Below are positions 8,640 through 17,097 of a stretch of DNA of 46,074 nt, piece after piece. The DNA is from an uncultured Lachnospiraceae bacterium (GTDB lineage Bacteria; Bacillota; Clostridia; Lachnospirales; Lachnospiraceae), in the NCBI GenBank assembly GCA_910584785.1, contig CAJUDX010000003.1, forward strand, positions 20,760-66,833. The letters are read 5' to 3'. Below the pieces are notes generated by a model. That model was not told the origin of the DNA, did not search any database, and saw only the letters and a list, made by a program, of their open reading frames with translations. Made by a program: the position numbers and the translations under genes. Position 1 is the first letter of the stretch. The number at the start of each line of letters is the position of its first letter.

Positions 8640-9380
8640 TCACTCAAATCTTACAATTTCCTTTTTCAGTCGTTTCATAATCTTCTTTTCCAGCCGCGAA
8701 ATATAGGACTGCGAAATTCCCAGTAAATCCGCGACCTCCTTCTGCGTCATCTCATCCCCTTCCTCATTATTCAGCCCAAACCTCAGTTCCACAATCTTCC
8801 TCTCTCTGGGATTAAGACGACTAATCGCCGCATTAAGAAGCCCCCTCTCGGTTTCCATCTCCAGATCCTTATAAATCACATCTTCATCTGTCCCCAAAAT
8901 ATCCGACAAAAGCAGTTCATTCCCATCCCAGTCCACATTCAGGGGTTCATCAATGGAAACTTCCATCTTTGTCTTATTCGTCCGACGAAGATACATCAAA
9001 ATCTCATTCTCAATACACCGCGAAGCGTACGTAGCCAGCTTAATATTCTTCCCCGGATTAAAGGTATTAATCGCCTTAATCAACCCAATCGTTCCAATGG
9101 AAATCAAATCCTCTACTCCCACCGCCGTATTATCAAACTTCTTGGCTATATACACTACCAGCCGCAGATTATGCTCAATCAGCTTTGCCCGCGCCTCCTT
9201 CTCTTCCGGTCCGACAAGCTTTTCAATCATCTCCTGCTCCGTTTCGCTGTCTAAGGGAGCCGGCAGGATATCCGCTCCCCCTATGTAATGAATTTCTCCT
9301 TCTTTCTTCATCAGCATGGTTCGGAAAGTCTGCCGGGTTTTCCACTGAAACCGGCTTGGAACAGAAACTTTTACTATCAT
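8640..9380 (-). CDS. sigE: RNA polymerase sporulation sigma factor, pro-sigma-E
   Basis: Sigma-E directs early mother-cell transcription in sporulation and is made as an inactive precursor. The 246-residue product has an N-terminal extension of about 30 residues ending near KKEGEIHYIGG, which aligns with the Bacillus pro-sigma-E processing region (DEVYYIGG). Sigma region 2 follows (LIEHNLRLVVYIAKKF, DLISIGTIGLIKAINTFNP, KLATYASRCIENEILMYLRR), then region 4 with the helix-turn-helix VADLLGISQSYISRLEK. The ATG at 9380 has GGAGG six bases upstream. It sits 61 bases behind spoIIGA, its processing protease, as in other spore formers. sigG, which often follows, is not here. Confidence 0.95.
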   Translation of the reverse strand: MIVKVSVPSRFQWKTRQTFRTMLMKKEGEIHYIGGADILPAPLDSETEQEMIEKLVGPEEKEARAKLIEHNLRLVVYIAKKFDNTAVGVEDLISIGTIGLIKAINTFNPGKNIKLATYASRCIENEILMYLRRTNKTKMEVSIDEPLNVDWDGNELLLSDILGTDEDVIYKDLEMETERGLLNAAISRLNPRERKIVELRFGLNNEEGDEMTQKEVADLLGISQSYISRLEKKIMKRLKKEIVRFE

Positions 9381-9441
9381 GAAATTCCTCCTTTATCGAT
9401 TAAACCCTATACTTTATTGATGATTCTTTCTGAATGTTTGT

Positions 9442-10239
9442 TTACTCATGCAATAGTATTCCGCATCCTCCTTTTATCTGCAGTTTTCGGGGACTGGCAG
9501 CAACCAAAGGCTGTTCGTAGACAATGCGCCTTTTCTCCTGGACAGCTTCGATGCGATCCAAAAAAACAGCCGGCATCATCATTCCGCCTCCTTCAATCGT
9601 CCGGTAGGGAATCATGCGAACCTTTTCCACTTTGGGGCAGAGTATTTCCAGGAGGTTGCGATCAACTATATGGACAGGCTTATTTGATAAAGGATCTTCG
9701 AGATGGTTTCCTGTATCTAAAAACCCTTTTGTCTCAACCTGCTTTCCCTGATAAAACAGTGTCACCTGATAATAAAAGCTCTGCGACCAGGCACTTTTAT
9801 CCACCATTTTCCACAGCATACCTGCGATCAGGCAGACAAGGGGCAAAAGCAGATAACTAAAGGTGAATCCGGTTGCCGTCATTCCAGCCTCAAGCAGCCC
9901 TGCCACTAAAGCAGCGCCAAACAAAAGCCCTGCCTCTGCTTTTAAAAATTCCTGCACTCCCTGGAAGGAGAAAGCAAACAAGAGCATCATACTGCTGATT
10001 CCCAAAACAGCACCAAACCAAAGGAAAAAAAGAAGAATACTATTTCCTCTGCCGATAAAAATCATCCTCAGCCAAATAGACTGAAACACAACCGCAAAAA
10101 CCGCGCCTGCTGCACTCCCTGCTGCCAGGCGAAGCCAGCTTCCTTTTAGCTTGAGAATCATTCTTAAGAGACAAAGAAGGGAAAAATCCATGAAAAAATT
10201 GATGATAAAAAGAATATCAATATAATATGTCACTTCCAT
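9442..10239 (-). CDS. spoIIGA: Sigma-E processing peptidase SpoIIGA
   Basis: SpoIIGA is the membrane-embedded aspartic protease that cuts the pro-sequence from sigma-E in the mother cell after the signal protein SpoIIR acts. The 265-residue product has about five hydrophobic segments in residues 1-145, then a cytoplasmic domain carrying the active-site motif FLDTGNHLEDPLS with Asp175. It is somewhat shorter than the Bacillus protein. The ATG at 10239 is chosen because GGGAGGG lies upstream at 10247-10253 with an eight-base spacing; a longer open frame lacks support. That binding site is part of a hairpin, described separately. The gene follows ftsZ by 122 bases. Confidence 0.92.
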   Translation of the reverse strand: MEVTYYIDILFIINFFMDFSLLCLLRMILKLKGSWLRLAAGSAAGAVFAVVFQSIWLRMIFIGRGNSILLFFLWFGAVLGISSMMLLFAFSFQGVQEFLKAEAGLLFGAALVAGLLEAGMTATGFTFSYLLLPLVCLIAGMLWKMVDKSAWSQSFYYQVTLFYQGKQVETKGFLDTGNHLEDPLSNKPVHIVDRNLLEILCPKVEKVRMIPYRTIEGGGMMMPAVFLDRIEAVQEKRRIVYEQPLVAASPRKLQIKGGCGILLHE

Positions 10240-10245
10240 AAAAAA

Positions 10246-10285
10246 GCCCTCCCTGTCTATAATCGAAATTATAGCCAAAGAGGGC
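10246..10285 (-). terminator. Hairpin plus T6 covering the spoIIGA promoter -10 and ribosome binding site
   Basis: On the minus strand GCCCTC (10285-10280) pairs with GAGGGC (10251-10246). Inside it CTATAAT (10274-10268) pairs with ATTATAG (10263-10257) around a UUCG-type loop. Two A-T pairs extend the base, and six T follow before the spoIIGA ATG. This is terminator-shaped and would end or reduce read-through from ftsZ. The right arm includes the GAGGG of the spoIIGA ribosome binding site, and the left arm includes the -10 TATAAT of the spoIIG promoter. Confidence 0.65.
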
Positions 10286-10300
10286 TTCGAAGTTTGTCAA
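10268..10300 (-). promoter_or_regulatory. spoIIG-type promoter with 21-bp spacer
   Basis: A consensus TTGACA (10300-10295) and a consensus TATAAT (10273-10268) are separated by 21 bases rather than 17. The Bacillus spoIIG promoter is known for a similarly overlong spacer and depends on phosphorylated Spo0A to engage sigma-A polymerase. Transcription should begin near 10261, about 22 bases before the spoIIGA ATG. TTCGATT and CTTCGAAG near the -35 could be degenerate Spo0A sites. Confidence 0.7.
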
Positions 10301-10326
10301 TCGAAGGAATACATTTCCAATTTTTT

Positions 10327-10343
10327 ATCGTCAGAATATGACA
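10327..10343. promoter_or_regulatory. Possible tandem Spo0A boxes upstream of spoIIG
   Basis: ATCGTCA (10327-10333) and TATGACA (10337-10343) each match five of seven bases of the Spo0A box TTCGACA, and they are exactly 10 bp apart in the same orientation, as in tandem 0A boxes. They lie about 65-80 bases upstream of the predicted start. The match is degenerate, so this is tentative. Confidence 0.35.
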
Positions 10344-10361
10344 GAACTGCCATTTAATTAC

Positions 10362-11573
10362 TTACCGCTTATTCCGCAAAAAGTCAGGAATATTAATCTG
10401 CACCTCAGGATTTCTCGGACGGTAAGGTGTGGGAGCCGGGGCTGGAGCTGGCGCAGGAGCCGGGGTCGGCGGCGTGTAGGACGGCGGCGTATAAGTCGGC
10501 ATCGGCGTTATCGGCTCGGCGGCTGGCGCAGGAGTCTGCCCCTGGGCAGCGAAATTCGAGGACGCCGGCTGAGCTGCTGCCTTAAAACCTGTCATCGCCT
10601 TAGCTACAGATGAATTTGCTCCCTGGGTATCCAAACCGGTTGCAATAACCGTAATGGAAACCTCATCCTGAGCGCTCTCATCATACATCGCACCAAAAAT
10701 AATATTTGCATCATCTCCGGTAAGCTCCTGGACATAGCTGGCGGCCTCATTCGCCTCTACCAGACTGATATCACCGGAAATATTAATAATCACATGGGTT
10801 GCACCCTCGATCGTGGTTTCCAGCAGCGGGCTGGATACGGCCTGCTTCACGGCTTCGATGGCCTTATCGTCACCCTTGGCACTGCCAATACCAATATGGG
10901 CAATGCCCTTATCTGTCATTACGGTCTGAACATCAGCAAAATCAAGGTTAATTAAACCGGGAACATTAATTAAATCCGTAATTCCCTGCACCGCCTGCTG
11001 AAGAACTTCATCTGCTTTTTTCAAAGACTCCGGCATCGTCGTCCTGCGATCTACAATTTCTAACAGTTTATCATTAGGAATTACAATCAGTGTATCCACA
11101 CTTTCCTTTAAGCGCTCAATGCCATGAAGGGCATTATCCATGCGGGTTTTTCCTTCAAACTTAAAGGGCTTAGTCACCACGCCCACGGTTAAAATTCCCA
11201 TATCCTTTGCAATCTTTGCCACCACCGGAGCTGCACCGGTGCCTGTCCCGCCGCCCATGCCGCAGGTGACAAATACCATATCCGAACCGCGGATAGCCTG
11301 GGAGATTTCTTCGGAACTTTCCTCAGCCGCTTTTTCACCGACCTCCGGCTTGGCGCCAGCGCCCTTCCCTCCGGTAAGCTTCTCACCAATCTGCATGGTG
11401 GTCGGGGCCTGACAGGTGGAGAGCACCTGCTTGTCCGTATTAATGCCGATAAATTCCACGCCGATAATATCCTCTTCCACCATACGGTTTACGGCGTTAT
11501 TCCCCGCTCCGCCTACGCCTACCACAATAATGCGCGCTGCACTTTCCGATTCGTTTATCTTAATTTCTAACAC
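10362..11573 (-). CDS. ftsZ: Cell division GTPase FtsZ
   Basis: FtsZ polymerises with GTP into the Z-ring that organises septation. The 403-residue product contains the nucleotide-binding GVGGAGNNAVNRM, the tubulin signature GGGTGTGAAPV, and the T7-loop region NLDFADVQTVM. A proline- and alanine-rich linker (repeated PAPAPAP) follows, then the conserved C-terminal peptide IPDFLRNKR, which binds partner proteins. The true start is a GTG at 11573, with AAGGAGGA at 11581-11588, seven bases upstream; the longer frame to 11645 covers that site and lacks one of its own. It has its own promoter in the 225-base gap after divIB. ftsA, a common neighbour, is absent. Confidence 0.97.
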   Translation of the reverse strand: MLEIKINESESAARIIVVGVGGAGNNAVNRMVEEDIIGVEFIGINTDKQVLSTCQAPTTMQIGEKLTGGKGAGAKPEVGEKAAEESSEEISQAIRGSDMVFVTCGMGGGTGTGAAPVVAKIAKDMGILTVGVVTKPFKFEGKTRMDNALHGIERLKESVDTLIVIPNDKLLEIVDRRTTMPESLKKADEVLQQAVQGITDLINVPGLINLDFADVQTVMTDKGIAHIGIGSAKGDDKAIEAVKQAVSSPLLETTIEGATHVIINISGDISLVEANEAASYVQELTGDDANIIFGAMYDESAQDEVSITVIATGLDTQGANSSVAKAMTGFKAAAQPASSNFAAQGQTPAPAAEPITPMPTYTPPSYTPPTPAPAPAPAPAPTPYRPRNPEVQINIPDFLRNKR

Positions 11574-11704
11574 GACCGTTTCCTCCTTATTCTCCCAAAT
11601 AATTAATCTATTTTTATCTCCTCTGCATTTCACGGAGAACTCCATAAAAAATTCCAGATAAAGTAAACCGCCTACTTAGCGATGGTACAATCTTACATAA
11701 TAAT

Positions 11705-11733
11705 ATCATATTTGATTTTTCAAAAAATAGCAA
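11705..11733 (-). promoter_or_regulatory. Sigma-A promoter of ftsZ
   Basis: TTGCTA (11733-11728), a 17-base spacer and TATGAT (11710-11705) precede ftsZ, giving a 5' leader of about 125 bases. A perfect 16-base palindrome CATTTTCATGAAAATG at 11770-11785 lies between the divIB stop and this promoter. Confidence 0.6.
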
Positions 11734-11798
11734 CCATTTTTTTTATATATTTTTGGAAATTTCCGCCTTCATTTTCATGAAAATGTACGATAAATACG

Positions 11799-12524
11799 CT
11801 ATTTTGCTCTTGGAATAAACGAATACCACTTATCACCGTTATTTTCATCATACGTATCCAGGTACAATGTCCCTGAACGCCCCCAAAGCTCCGGAAGAAT
11901 ATCGGCAAGCCGGGAAACCTTCCCATTCATTTCCTGGTTATCACCAAGATAGACCTCAATCTCCCCGATCATCAGGGTAACATTCCCATGATCGTCATAA
12001 TGTATCCTGTCTGTCTGCAATTCAAACATCGTAAGAACTTGCGTCAGATTCATGACACGCTCAAAAATCTGCTGGTTTTCCACGGGCAGGGGCTGGTTTA
12101 ATACAATCTGCCCAAACTCCAGCCCGGTCACCAGAGGGATTCCCTCAAGCTTACTGCTGGCGCTCTCCACGATAATCCCATCCTTATCAAAATACATATA
12201 GCTGCTCATATAGGAAACATAACCCACCACACTTTTTTCATAAACAATAATTTCCACGCTTACCGGGTTCTGAAATACAATCTCATAATCCTCAATAAAT
12301 GGAATCTGCTTATGTGGTTTAAACTGGCTCTGGTAGTAGCTGTAGAGGCTGTTCTTTCCCCATTGTCCGTCAAATAGCAATTCCTCGATCTGCTCTGCCG
12401 AATATTTTTTATTCCCGGTTATGGTGATAGTTGTAATATTTACCGAAAGAATCAGCACTATACCCAATATAAGCAAAGACAGCCCTATCCAAAGTCCTCT
12501 GTGCCTTCTTTTTCTTCGTCTCAT
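11799..12524 (-). CDS. divIB: Cell division protein DivIB/FtsQ
   Basis: DivIB/FtsQ is a bitopic division protein that joins FtsL and DivIC to regulate septal wall synthesis. The 241-residue product starts with a very basic cytoplasmic tail (MRRRKRRHR) and one membrane helix at about 11-30. A POTRA domain follows (VNITTITITGNKKYSAEQIEE), then the beta domain outside the membrane. Sequence similarity in this family is low, so the call rests on topology, POTRA pattern and position between murA and ftsZ. GAGG lies seven bases before the ATG, and only nine bases separate it from murA. Confidence 0.85.
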   Translation of the reverse strand: MRRRKRRHRGLWIGLSLLILGIVLILSVNITTITITGNKKYSAEQIEELLFDGQWGKNSLYSYYQSQFKPHKQIPFIEDYEIVFQNPVSVEIIVYEKSVVGYVSYMSSYMYFDKDGIIVESASSKLEGIPLVTGLEFGQIVLNQPLPVENQQIFERVMNLTQVLTMFELQTDRIHYDDHGNVTLMIGEIEVYLGDNQEMNGKVSRLADILPELWGRSGTLYLDTYDENNGDKWYSFIPRAK

Positions 12525-12533
12525 CCTTTATCC

Positions 12534-13808
12534 TCATTTCCGCACCCACTCCATCTTACCGCCCAGCAGGTGAATATCCCGGCAAATATCTTCATAGCCC
12601 CTTTCAATATGGATACAGTTTTCAATCTTTGTCTCTCCCTTTGCTGCTAATGCCGCAGCAGCAAGTGCTGCACCGCCCCGCAGATCCCAGGCTTTAACCA
12701 CCGCACCAGAAAGCCTTTCGCATCCCCGGATCTCTGCCTGGCTGCCCGAAACACTGATCTGCGCACCCATCTTCTGTAACTCCTCCGCCGTCTTAAACCG
12801 GGCCTCAAAAACCTTTTCCCTTAAATAGCTGACGCCTTCTGCCCTGGAAAGCACAGCCAGCATCGGCGACTGCAAATCCGTAGGAAAACCGGGGTAAGGG
12901 CTGGTGGAGAGCGAAATCGCCCCTGGACGCCTTTCCATCCAAAACTCAATCCCGGCTGTCCTTCCCCCGTCTCCATATACCGGCTCAACCCTGGCTCCAA
13001 GTTGGCGAAAGATCTGTATTTCCCTCTGCATAAATTCCCATGGAGCTTCCAAAATACGCACATGCCCCCCGGCAGCTGCCGCTGCGGCAAGATAGGTTCC
13101 CGCGGCAATCCTGTCTCCGACAACAGCAACGGTAGTCCCGCTCAGCTCTTTTACGCCGCGGATAATAATTCTCTCGCTTCCTTCCCCAAAAATATCTGCC
13201 CCCATCTGTCTTAACATCTGGCAGAGACTGATAACTTCCGGCTCCCTGGCGGCTCCCTGAATAACGGTAGTTCCACTGGCAAGAACAGCCGCAAGCAGTG
13301 CATTTTCGGTCGCACCGACACTGGGAAAGGGAAAGAAAATGGTATTGCCCTGAAGTTCATTTACCGATGCCTCTATTTTTCCCTCCCTGTCCTCCCAAAC
13401 TTCAGCCCCCAGTCGTGAAAAGGCGCGAAGATGAAGATCGACAGGACGGCTCCCAATCGAACAGCCGCCCGGCTGCCAGGTGACAGCACGACCACACCGC
13501 CCTAATAAAGGCCCCATCAGCAATATAGAGGATCGCATCTTTCCCACATCTTCCTGAGGAATCTCCGCGCAGCAGACCCCGGCACCGTCCACCGTCAGAG
13601 AGTTCCCCTCCCATTGGCAACAACAGCCCACCGATTCTAAAATACCCACCATACAGAGCACATCTTGTATGATGGGGACATTGGTAAATTTCAGGATTCC
13701 CTGCTGAAGAATGGAAGCTGCCAGCATAGGCAGAACGCTATTCTTCGATCCCTGGATTTTTATCTCGCCTTCTAAAGGCCGGTAACCCTGAATCAATATT
13801 TCCGACAA
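12534..13808 (-). CDS. murA: UDP-N-acetylglucosamine 1-carboxyvinyltransferase
   Basis: MurA transfers enolpyruvate from phosphoenolpyruvate to UDP-GlcNAc, the committed step of peptidoglycan precursor synthesis and the fosfomycin target. The product has the EPSP-synthase-like fold with IQGSKNSVLPMLAASIL near the N-terminus and the catalytic Cys116 in WQPGGCSIGSRPVDLH. The cysteine suggests fosfomycin sensitivity. The start is a TTG at 13808, with GGAGG eight bases upstream; an ATG at 13874 opens 22 extra codons with no family similarity. The protein is 424 residues, as expected. It occupies the place between ftsW and divIB where murG or murB often lie. Confidence 0.93.
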   Translation of the reverse strand: MSEILIQGYRPLEGEIKIQGSKNSVLPMLAASILQQGILKFTNVPIIQDVLCMVGILESVGCCCQWEGNSLTVDGAGVCCAEIPQEDVGKMRSSILLMGPLLGRCGRAVTWQPGGCSIGSRPVDLHLRAFSRLGAEVWEDREGKIEASVNELQGNTIFFPFPSVGATENALLAAVLASGTTVIQGAAREPEVISLCQMLRQMGADIFGEGSERIIIRGVKELSGTTVAVVGDRIAAGTYLAAAAAAGGHVRILEAPWEFMQREIQIFRQLGARVEPVYGDGGRTAGIEFWMERRPGAISLSTSPYPGFPTDLQSPMLAVLSRAEGVSYLREKVFEARFKTAEELQKMGAQISVSGSQAEIRGCERLSGAVVKAWDLRGGAALAAAALAAKGETKIENCIHIERGYEDICRDIHLLGGKMEWVRK

Positions 13809-13934
13809 GAACAATCCCTCCAAGCATTTCTCAGCCGGATCAGGGCCTTCCTTTTCACGGCTGCATTTTCCCATATAGAATACTATATGAAAAAAAGAGA
13901 AAAAAAGAAAATTGTCCAGTCAAAACAATCCAGT

Positions 13935-15413
13935 CTATTTTTGCAGCTTAATTCGATTCGATACGCTCAATACCATTCCCATCTCCATCATTAAAAAAAG
14001 TACAGAAGTTCCCCCATAACTAATAAAGGGAAGGGTAATTCCTGTATTTGGAATCGTATTGGTTACTACCGCGATATTTAAAATTACCTGAATGCCGATA
14101 TGGCCCATTACTCCGACCACCAGCATCGCTCCGAAAAGATCCGGCGCATTGCTGGCGATCAGCATAAAACGGTAAATCATAAATAAAAAAATTAAAATTA
14201 CAGAAATGGCACCAAAAATCCCCAGTTCTTCACAGATAATGGAAAATACCATATCATTTTGTGCCTCAGGGACAAAGCCAAGCTTCTGGATACTCTCACC
14301 CAGGCCCTTTCCTACCAGCCCTCCTGAGCCAATCGCATAAAGCCCCTGCAATACCTGATAACCGCCATCCTGGGGAAAAGCCTCAGGGTCCAGCCATACA
14401 TGGATACGCCTCAACTGATAGCCTTGTAAAAGTCCAATCTTTTCCAGGGCTGTGGCAAGCGGTCCGGCAAAGGCAAAGACAGCGGCAGCGGCCCCAGTAC
14501 ACACAATAAACGGCCAATGCAGCTTTGATGCCACAAAGCACATCACAAAGGTAATCCCCAAAATAATAATCCCTGAGCTTAAATTATTCATCGCCACCAT
14601 AACGGCAAGGGGCAGGGCCAGGGCGGCAATCTTGAGCAGGGAAGAAAACTCATTAATCTTGGTTCCCATCTGGGTAATCACCACGGCAATCAGCAGAATC
14701 AGTGCAATTTTAACCAGCTCCGTCGGCTGAATCTGAATACCAGGCCCTAACTTTAACCACCGCTTCTTGCCGTTTACCTCAACCCCCAAAGGCGACCACA
14801 TCGCCAGAGCCATCAGCAGATAGGAGGCTCCATAGGCAAGATAAACAAATTTAGCATAAAAATGATAATCAATTTTCGAAACAATCAGCATCAGCACAAA
14901 ACTTCCCAGAGCAATCACTCCCTGCCGCTTCATAAAGTACCCTGCATCATGATAGCGCAGCTGGGCGGAATACGAACTGGAACTATAAATCATCACCAAA
15001 CCAAACACGGTAAGAAAAATAATGGTAAACAATAGGCTGTAATCGTAAAACCTTCTTGTCTTACCTTCTTTTTTATTCTGTCTGTCCCCGCCCTCGTCTT
15101 TATGCGGCATCACCGCTGGACTGCGCTTAACGGGGTATTTCACCCTGGCTCCCTGCGGACGCCCTGCCGCAGTCTGCTGCCTGACCATCTCTGACGAACG
15201 GTTACTGGCTGGTCTTTTGCTGTTTGCGCGTTCCGGCGCTGAAGGCCTTCCCGAAGAGCTTTTTCCTTCGCTGGAAGGATTGTGCTGAGGCGGCTGTCTG
15301 CCTGGCGAACGGCGGTTATCCAGTTGACGTATGTTATCCGGCGGACGCCTTGCAGCCCGCTGGCGGCGCTCCGCTTCCGAATGACCGTTTCCCGGCTCTT
15401 GCTGTTTTGCCAT
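13935..15413 (-). CDS. ftsW: Peptidoglycan polymerase FtsW/SpoVE (SEDS family)
   Basis: SEDS proteins polymerise lipid II into glycan strands together with a class B PBP. The 492-residue product has about ten membrane segments from residue 125 on and the family signatures GLVMIYSSSSY, KRWLKLGPGIQIQPTELVKIAL, GLVGKGLGESIQKLGFVPEAQNDMVF and NTGITLPFISYGGTS. Unusually, about 120 residues of basic, Pro/Gln/Arg/Ser-rich disordered sequence precede the first helix. AGGGAGGA lies upstream of the ATG. It starts 17 bases after murD. Position in the dcw cluster favours FtsW, but SpoVE-like sporulation use cannot be excluded. Confidence 0.9.
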   Translation of the reverse strand: MAKQQEPGNGHSEAERRQRAARRPPDNIRQLDNRRSPGRQPPQHNPSSEGKSSSGRPSAPERANSKRPASNRSSEMVRQQTAAGRPQGARVKYPVKRSPAVMPHKDEGGDRQNKKEGKTRRFYDYSLLFTIIFLTVFGLVMIYSSSSYSAQLRYHDAGYFMKRQGVIALGSFVLMLIVSKIDYHFYAKFVYLAYGASYLLMALAMWSPLGVEVNGKKRWLKLGPGIQIQPTELVKIALILLIAVVITQMGTKINEFSSLLKIAALALPLAVMVAMNNLSSGIIILGITFVMCFVASKLHWPFIVCTGAAAAVFAFAGPLATALEKIGLLQGYQLRRIHVWLDPEAFPQDGGYQVLQGLYAIGSGGLVGKGLGESIQKLGFVPEAQNDMVFSIICEELGIFGAISVILIFLFMIYRFMLIASNAPDLFGAMLVVGVMGHIGIQVILNIAVVTNTIPNTGITLPFISYGGTSVLFLMMEMGMVLSVSNRIKLQK

Positions 15414-15430
15414 GCAATATCCTCCCTAAA

Positions 15431-17086
15431 CTAAAGGCCAAGCACGCATGCTTTAAAGATGCGTCCCCGCTCCTCATAATTCTTAAACATTCCCCAGCTG
15501 GCACAGGCCGGGCTGAGCAGCACATCATCCCCAGGGTTGGCATAGGATGCGCATACGCTCACTGCTTCGTGCATATCCTCTGCATAGATAATCTCATGAA
15601 AACCGTGCTCCCGCGCACACTGGGCAATTTTATCCCTGGTCTGACCAATCAGCACCAGATACTTTACCTTCCCTTCAAACGCTTCAATCCATTCATCGTA
15701 TGTGTTCTGCTTATCGTATCCTCCGGCAATTAAAATCGTCGGCCCAGGCATAGCACGGATGGCCTGAATTGCCGCGTCGGGATTCGTTCCCTTGGAATCG
15801 TTATAATACTTTACTCCATTCCGCTCAGTAACAAATTCAATCCGGTGCTCCACCGCCTTAAATTCCTTTAATGTTTTTCGAATGGAATCTAAGGGAACAC
15901 CTAAAGAAAGCCCTATCGCCGCTGCTGCCATCACATTTTCATAATTATGACGCCCTAACAGTAAAAGCTGGCTGGTTTTTATCACCTCTTCCTTTTTTCC
16001 TTCATGACTCCAAATCACCCTGTCTCCATCCAGAAAAATTCCCTCCTTCAGGGGCTTTTGGCTGCTGAAAAACACTACCTTTGCCTTTAATCTAATCTCA
16101 GGATAATCGCATTCCTTCACTTCCTCCGGCTTATTTGACGCCGCTTTCACGGTTTCCTCCAGCGAAACATCGTTATCCTTTTCCAGATCCTTCCCATTGT
16201 CCAGGGTATTTTCCCTGTCCCGGCTGTTCTCTCTGTCCTGGTTATTTTCCCCGTCCCGGCTGTTCTCTCTGTCCTGGTTATTTTCCCCGTCCCGGCTGTT
16301 CTCTCTGTTCTGTGGTTCCTTCTCCGCCTTCTCTATCTCCTTTGGCAGTTGTCCACCCTTTTCTTCTGCCTTTTCTTCTGCGTTTTCTTCCTTCTTTTTT
16401 AACCCAAACTCCCTCAGCACCGGATCGTCATAATTTAGCACGATCACATCCTCCGGCCCCTGATTCATGGCAATGCTTTTCTTTACCTGGATATACCTTT
16501 CCATGGTTTTATGGCGGTCCAAATGATCCGGGGTAATATTTAAAATAGCACTGACCTGCGGGCGGAAGTTCATAATCGTTTCCAGCTGAAAACTGGAAAC
16601 CTCCGCCACAGTAACCGAGTCATCCTCCGTCTCCAGCGCAATATCCGTATAGGGAATCCCGATATTTCCCACCACAAAAACACTGTTCAGATAATCCTTA
16701 ACGATCTGCCCGGTTAATGCCGTTGTCGTTGTCTTTCCATTTGTCCCGGTAATCGCTGCCAGGCGGCCCTTTGCACAGTGGTAGGCCAGTTGAATTTCCC
16801 CCCAGAGCGGAATATTCGCCTCGTCGATCATTGCAACAAAGCGAGATTCCAGAGGAATCCCCGGACTGATAATACAGAGTTCAACTCCCTTTAAATCTGA
16901 ACGATGAAGTTCTCCAAGAAGAAGGGTTAATTTTTGATCTTTTTCAAATTTAGCCCTTATTTCGTCTGCAGAAAGTTTATCATTGCCGTCATAAAGCAGA
17001 ACTTCCCCGCCCAGGGCCAATAAAAGCTTTGCTGCGGCAATCCCGCTGATGCCGGTACCTGCCACTATAACTTTTTGACTGCTCAA
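15431..17086 (-). CDS. murD: UDP-N-acetylmuramoyl-L-alanine:D-glutamate ligase with repeat insert
   Basis: MurD adds D-glutamate to UDP-MurNAc-L-Ala with ATP. The N-terminal nucleotide domain has VAGTGISGIAAAKLL, the ATP loop GTNGKTTTT is at about 114-122, the central motif is ILNITPDHLDRH, and the C-terminal ligase domain contains NDSKGTNPDAAIQAI. The protein is about 551 residues, some 100 longer than usual. The excess is one acidic, lysine-rich insert at about 228-330 that contains a 12-residue tandem repeat. The likely start is the TTG at 17086, six bases after GGGGGA; the GTG at 17092 is in frame but abuts that site. The binding site overlaps the mraY stop codon, so translation is coupled. 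Confidence 0.92.
   Translation of the reverse strand: MSSQKVIVAGTGISGIAAAKLLLALGGEVLLYDGNDKLSADEIRAKFEKDQKLTLLLGELHRSDLKGVELCIISPGIPLESRFVAMIDEANIPLWGEIQLAYHCAKGRLAAITGTNGKTTTTALTGQIVKDYLNSVFVVGNIGIPYTDIALETEDDSVTVAEVSSFQLETIMNFRPQVSAILNITPDHLDRHKTMERYIQVKKSIAMNQGPEDVIVLNYDDPVLREFGLKKKEENAEEKAEEKGGQLPKEIEKAEKEPQNRENSRDGENNQDRENSRDGENNQDRENSRDRENTLDNGKDLEKDNDVSLEETVKAASNKPEEVKECDYPEIRLKAKVVFFSSQKPLKEGIFLDGDRVIWSHEGKKEEVIKTSQLLLLGRHNYENVMAAAAIGLSLGVPLDSIRKTLKEFKAVEHRIEFVTERNGVKYYNDSKGTNPDAAIQAIRAMPGPTILIAGGYDKQNTYDEWIEAFEGKVKYLVLIGQTRDKIAQCAREHGFHEIIYAEDMHEAVSVCASYANPGDDVLLSPACASWGMFKNYEERGRIFKACVLGL
16205..16312. repeat. 36-bp tandem repeat within murD
   Basis: Two identical 36-base units (16224-16259 and 16260-16295) are flanked by partial copies, encoding RENSRDGENNQD twice and then a diverged RENSRDRENTLD. 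The period is a multiple of three, so copy-number change keeps the frame. It lies in the central-domain insert of MurD. Confidence 0.95.
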
Positions 17087-17097
17087 TTCCACTCCCC

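Noticed and set aside
16205..16312. CRISPR array at the 36-bp repeats
   Set aside because: The units are directly adjacent without unique spacers and lie in frame within murD.
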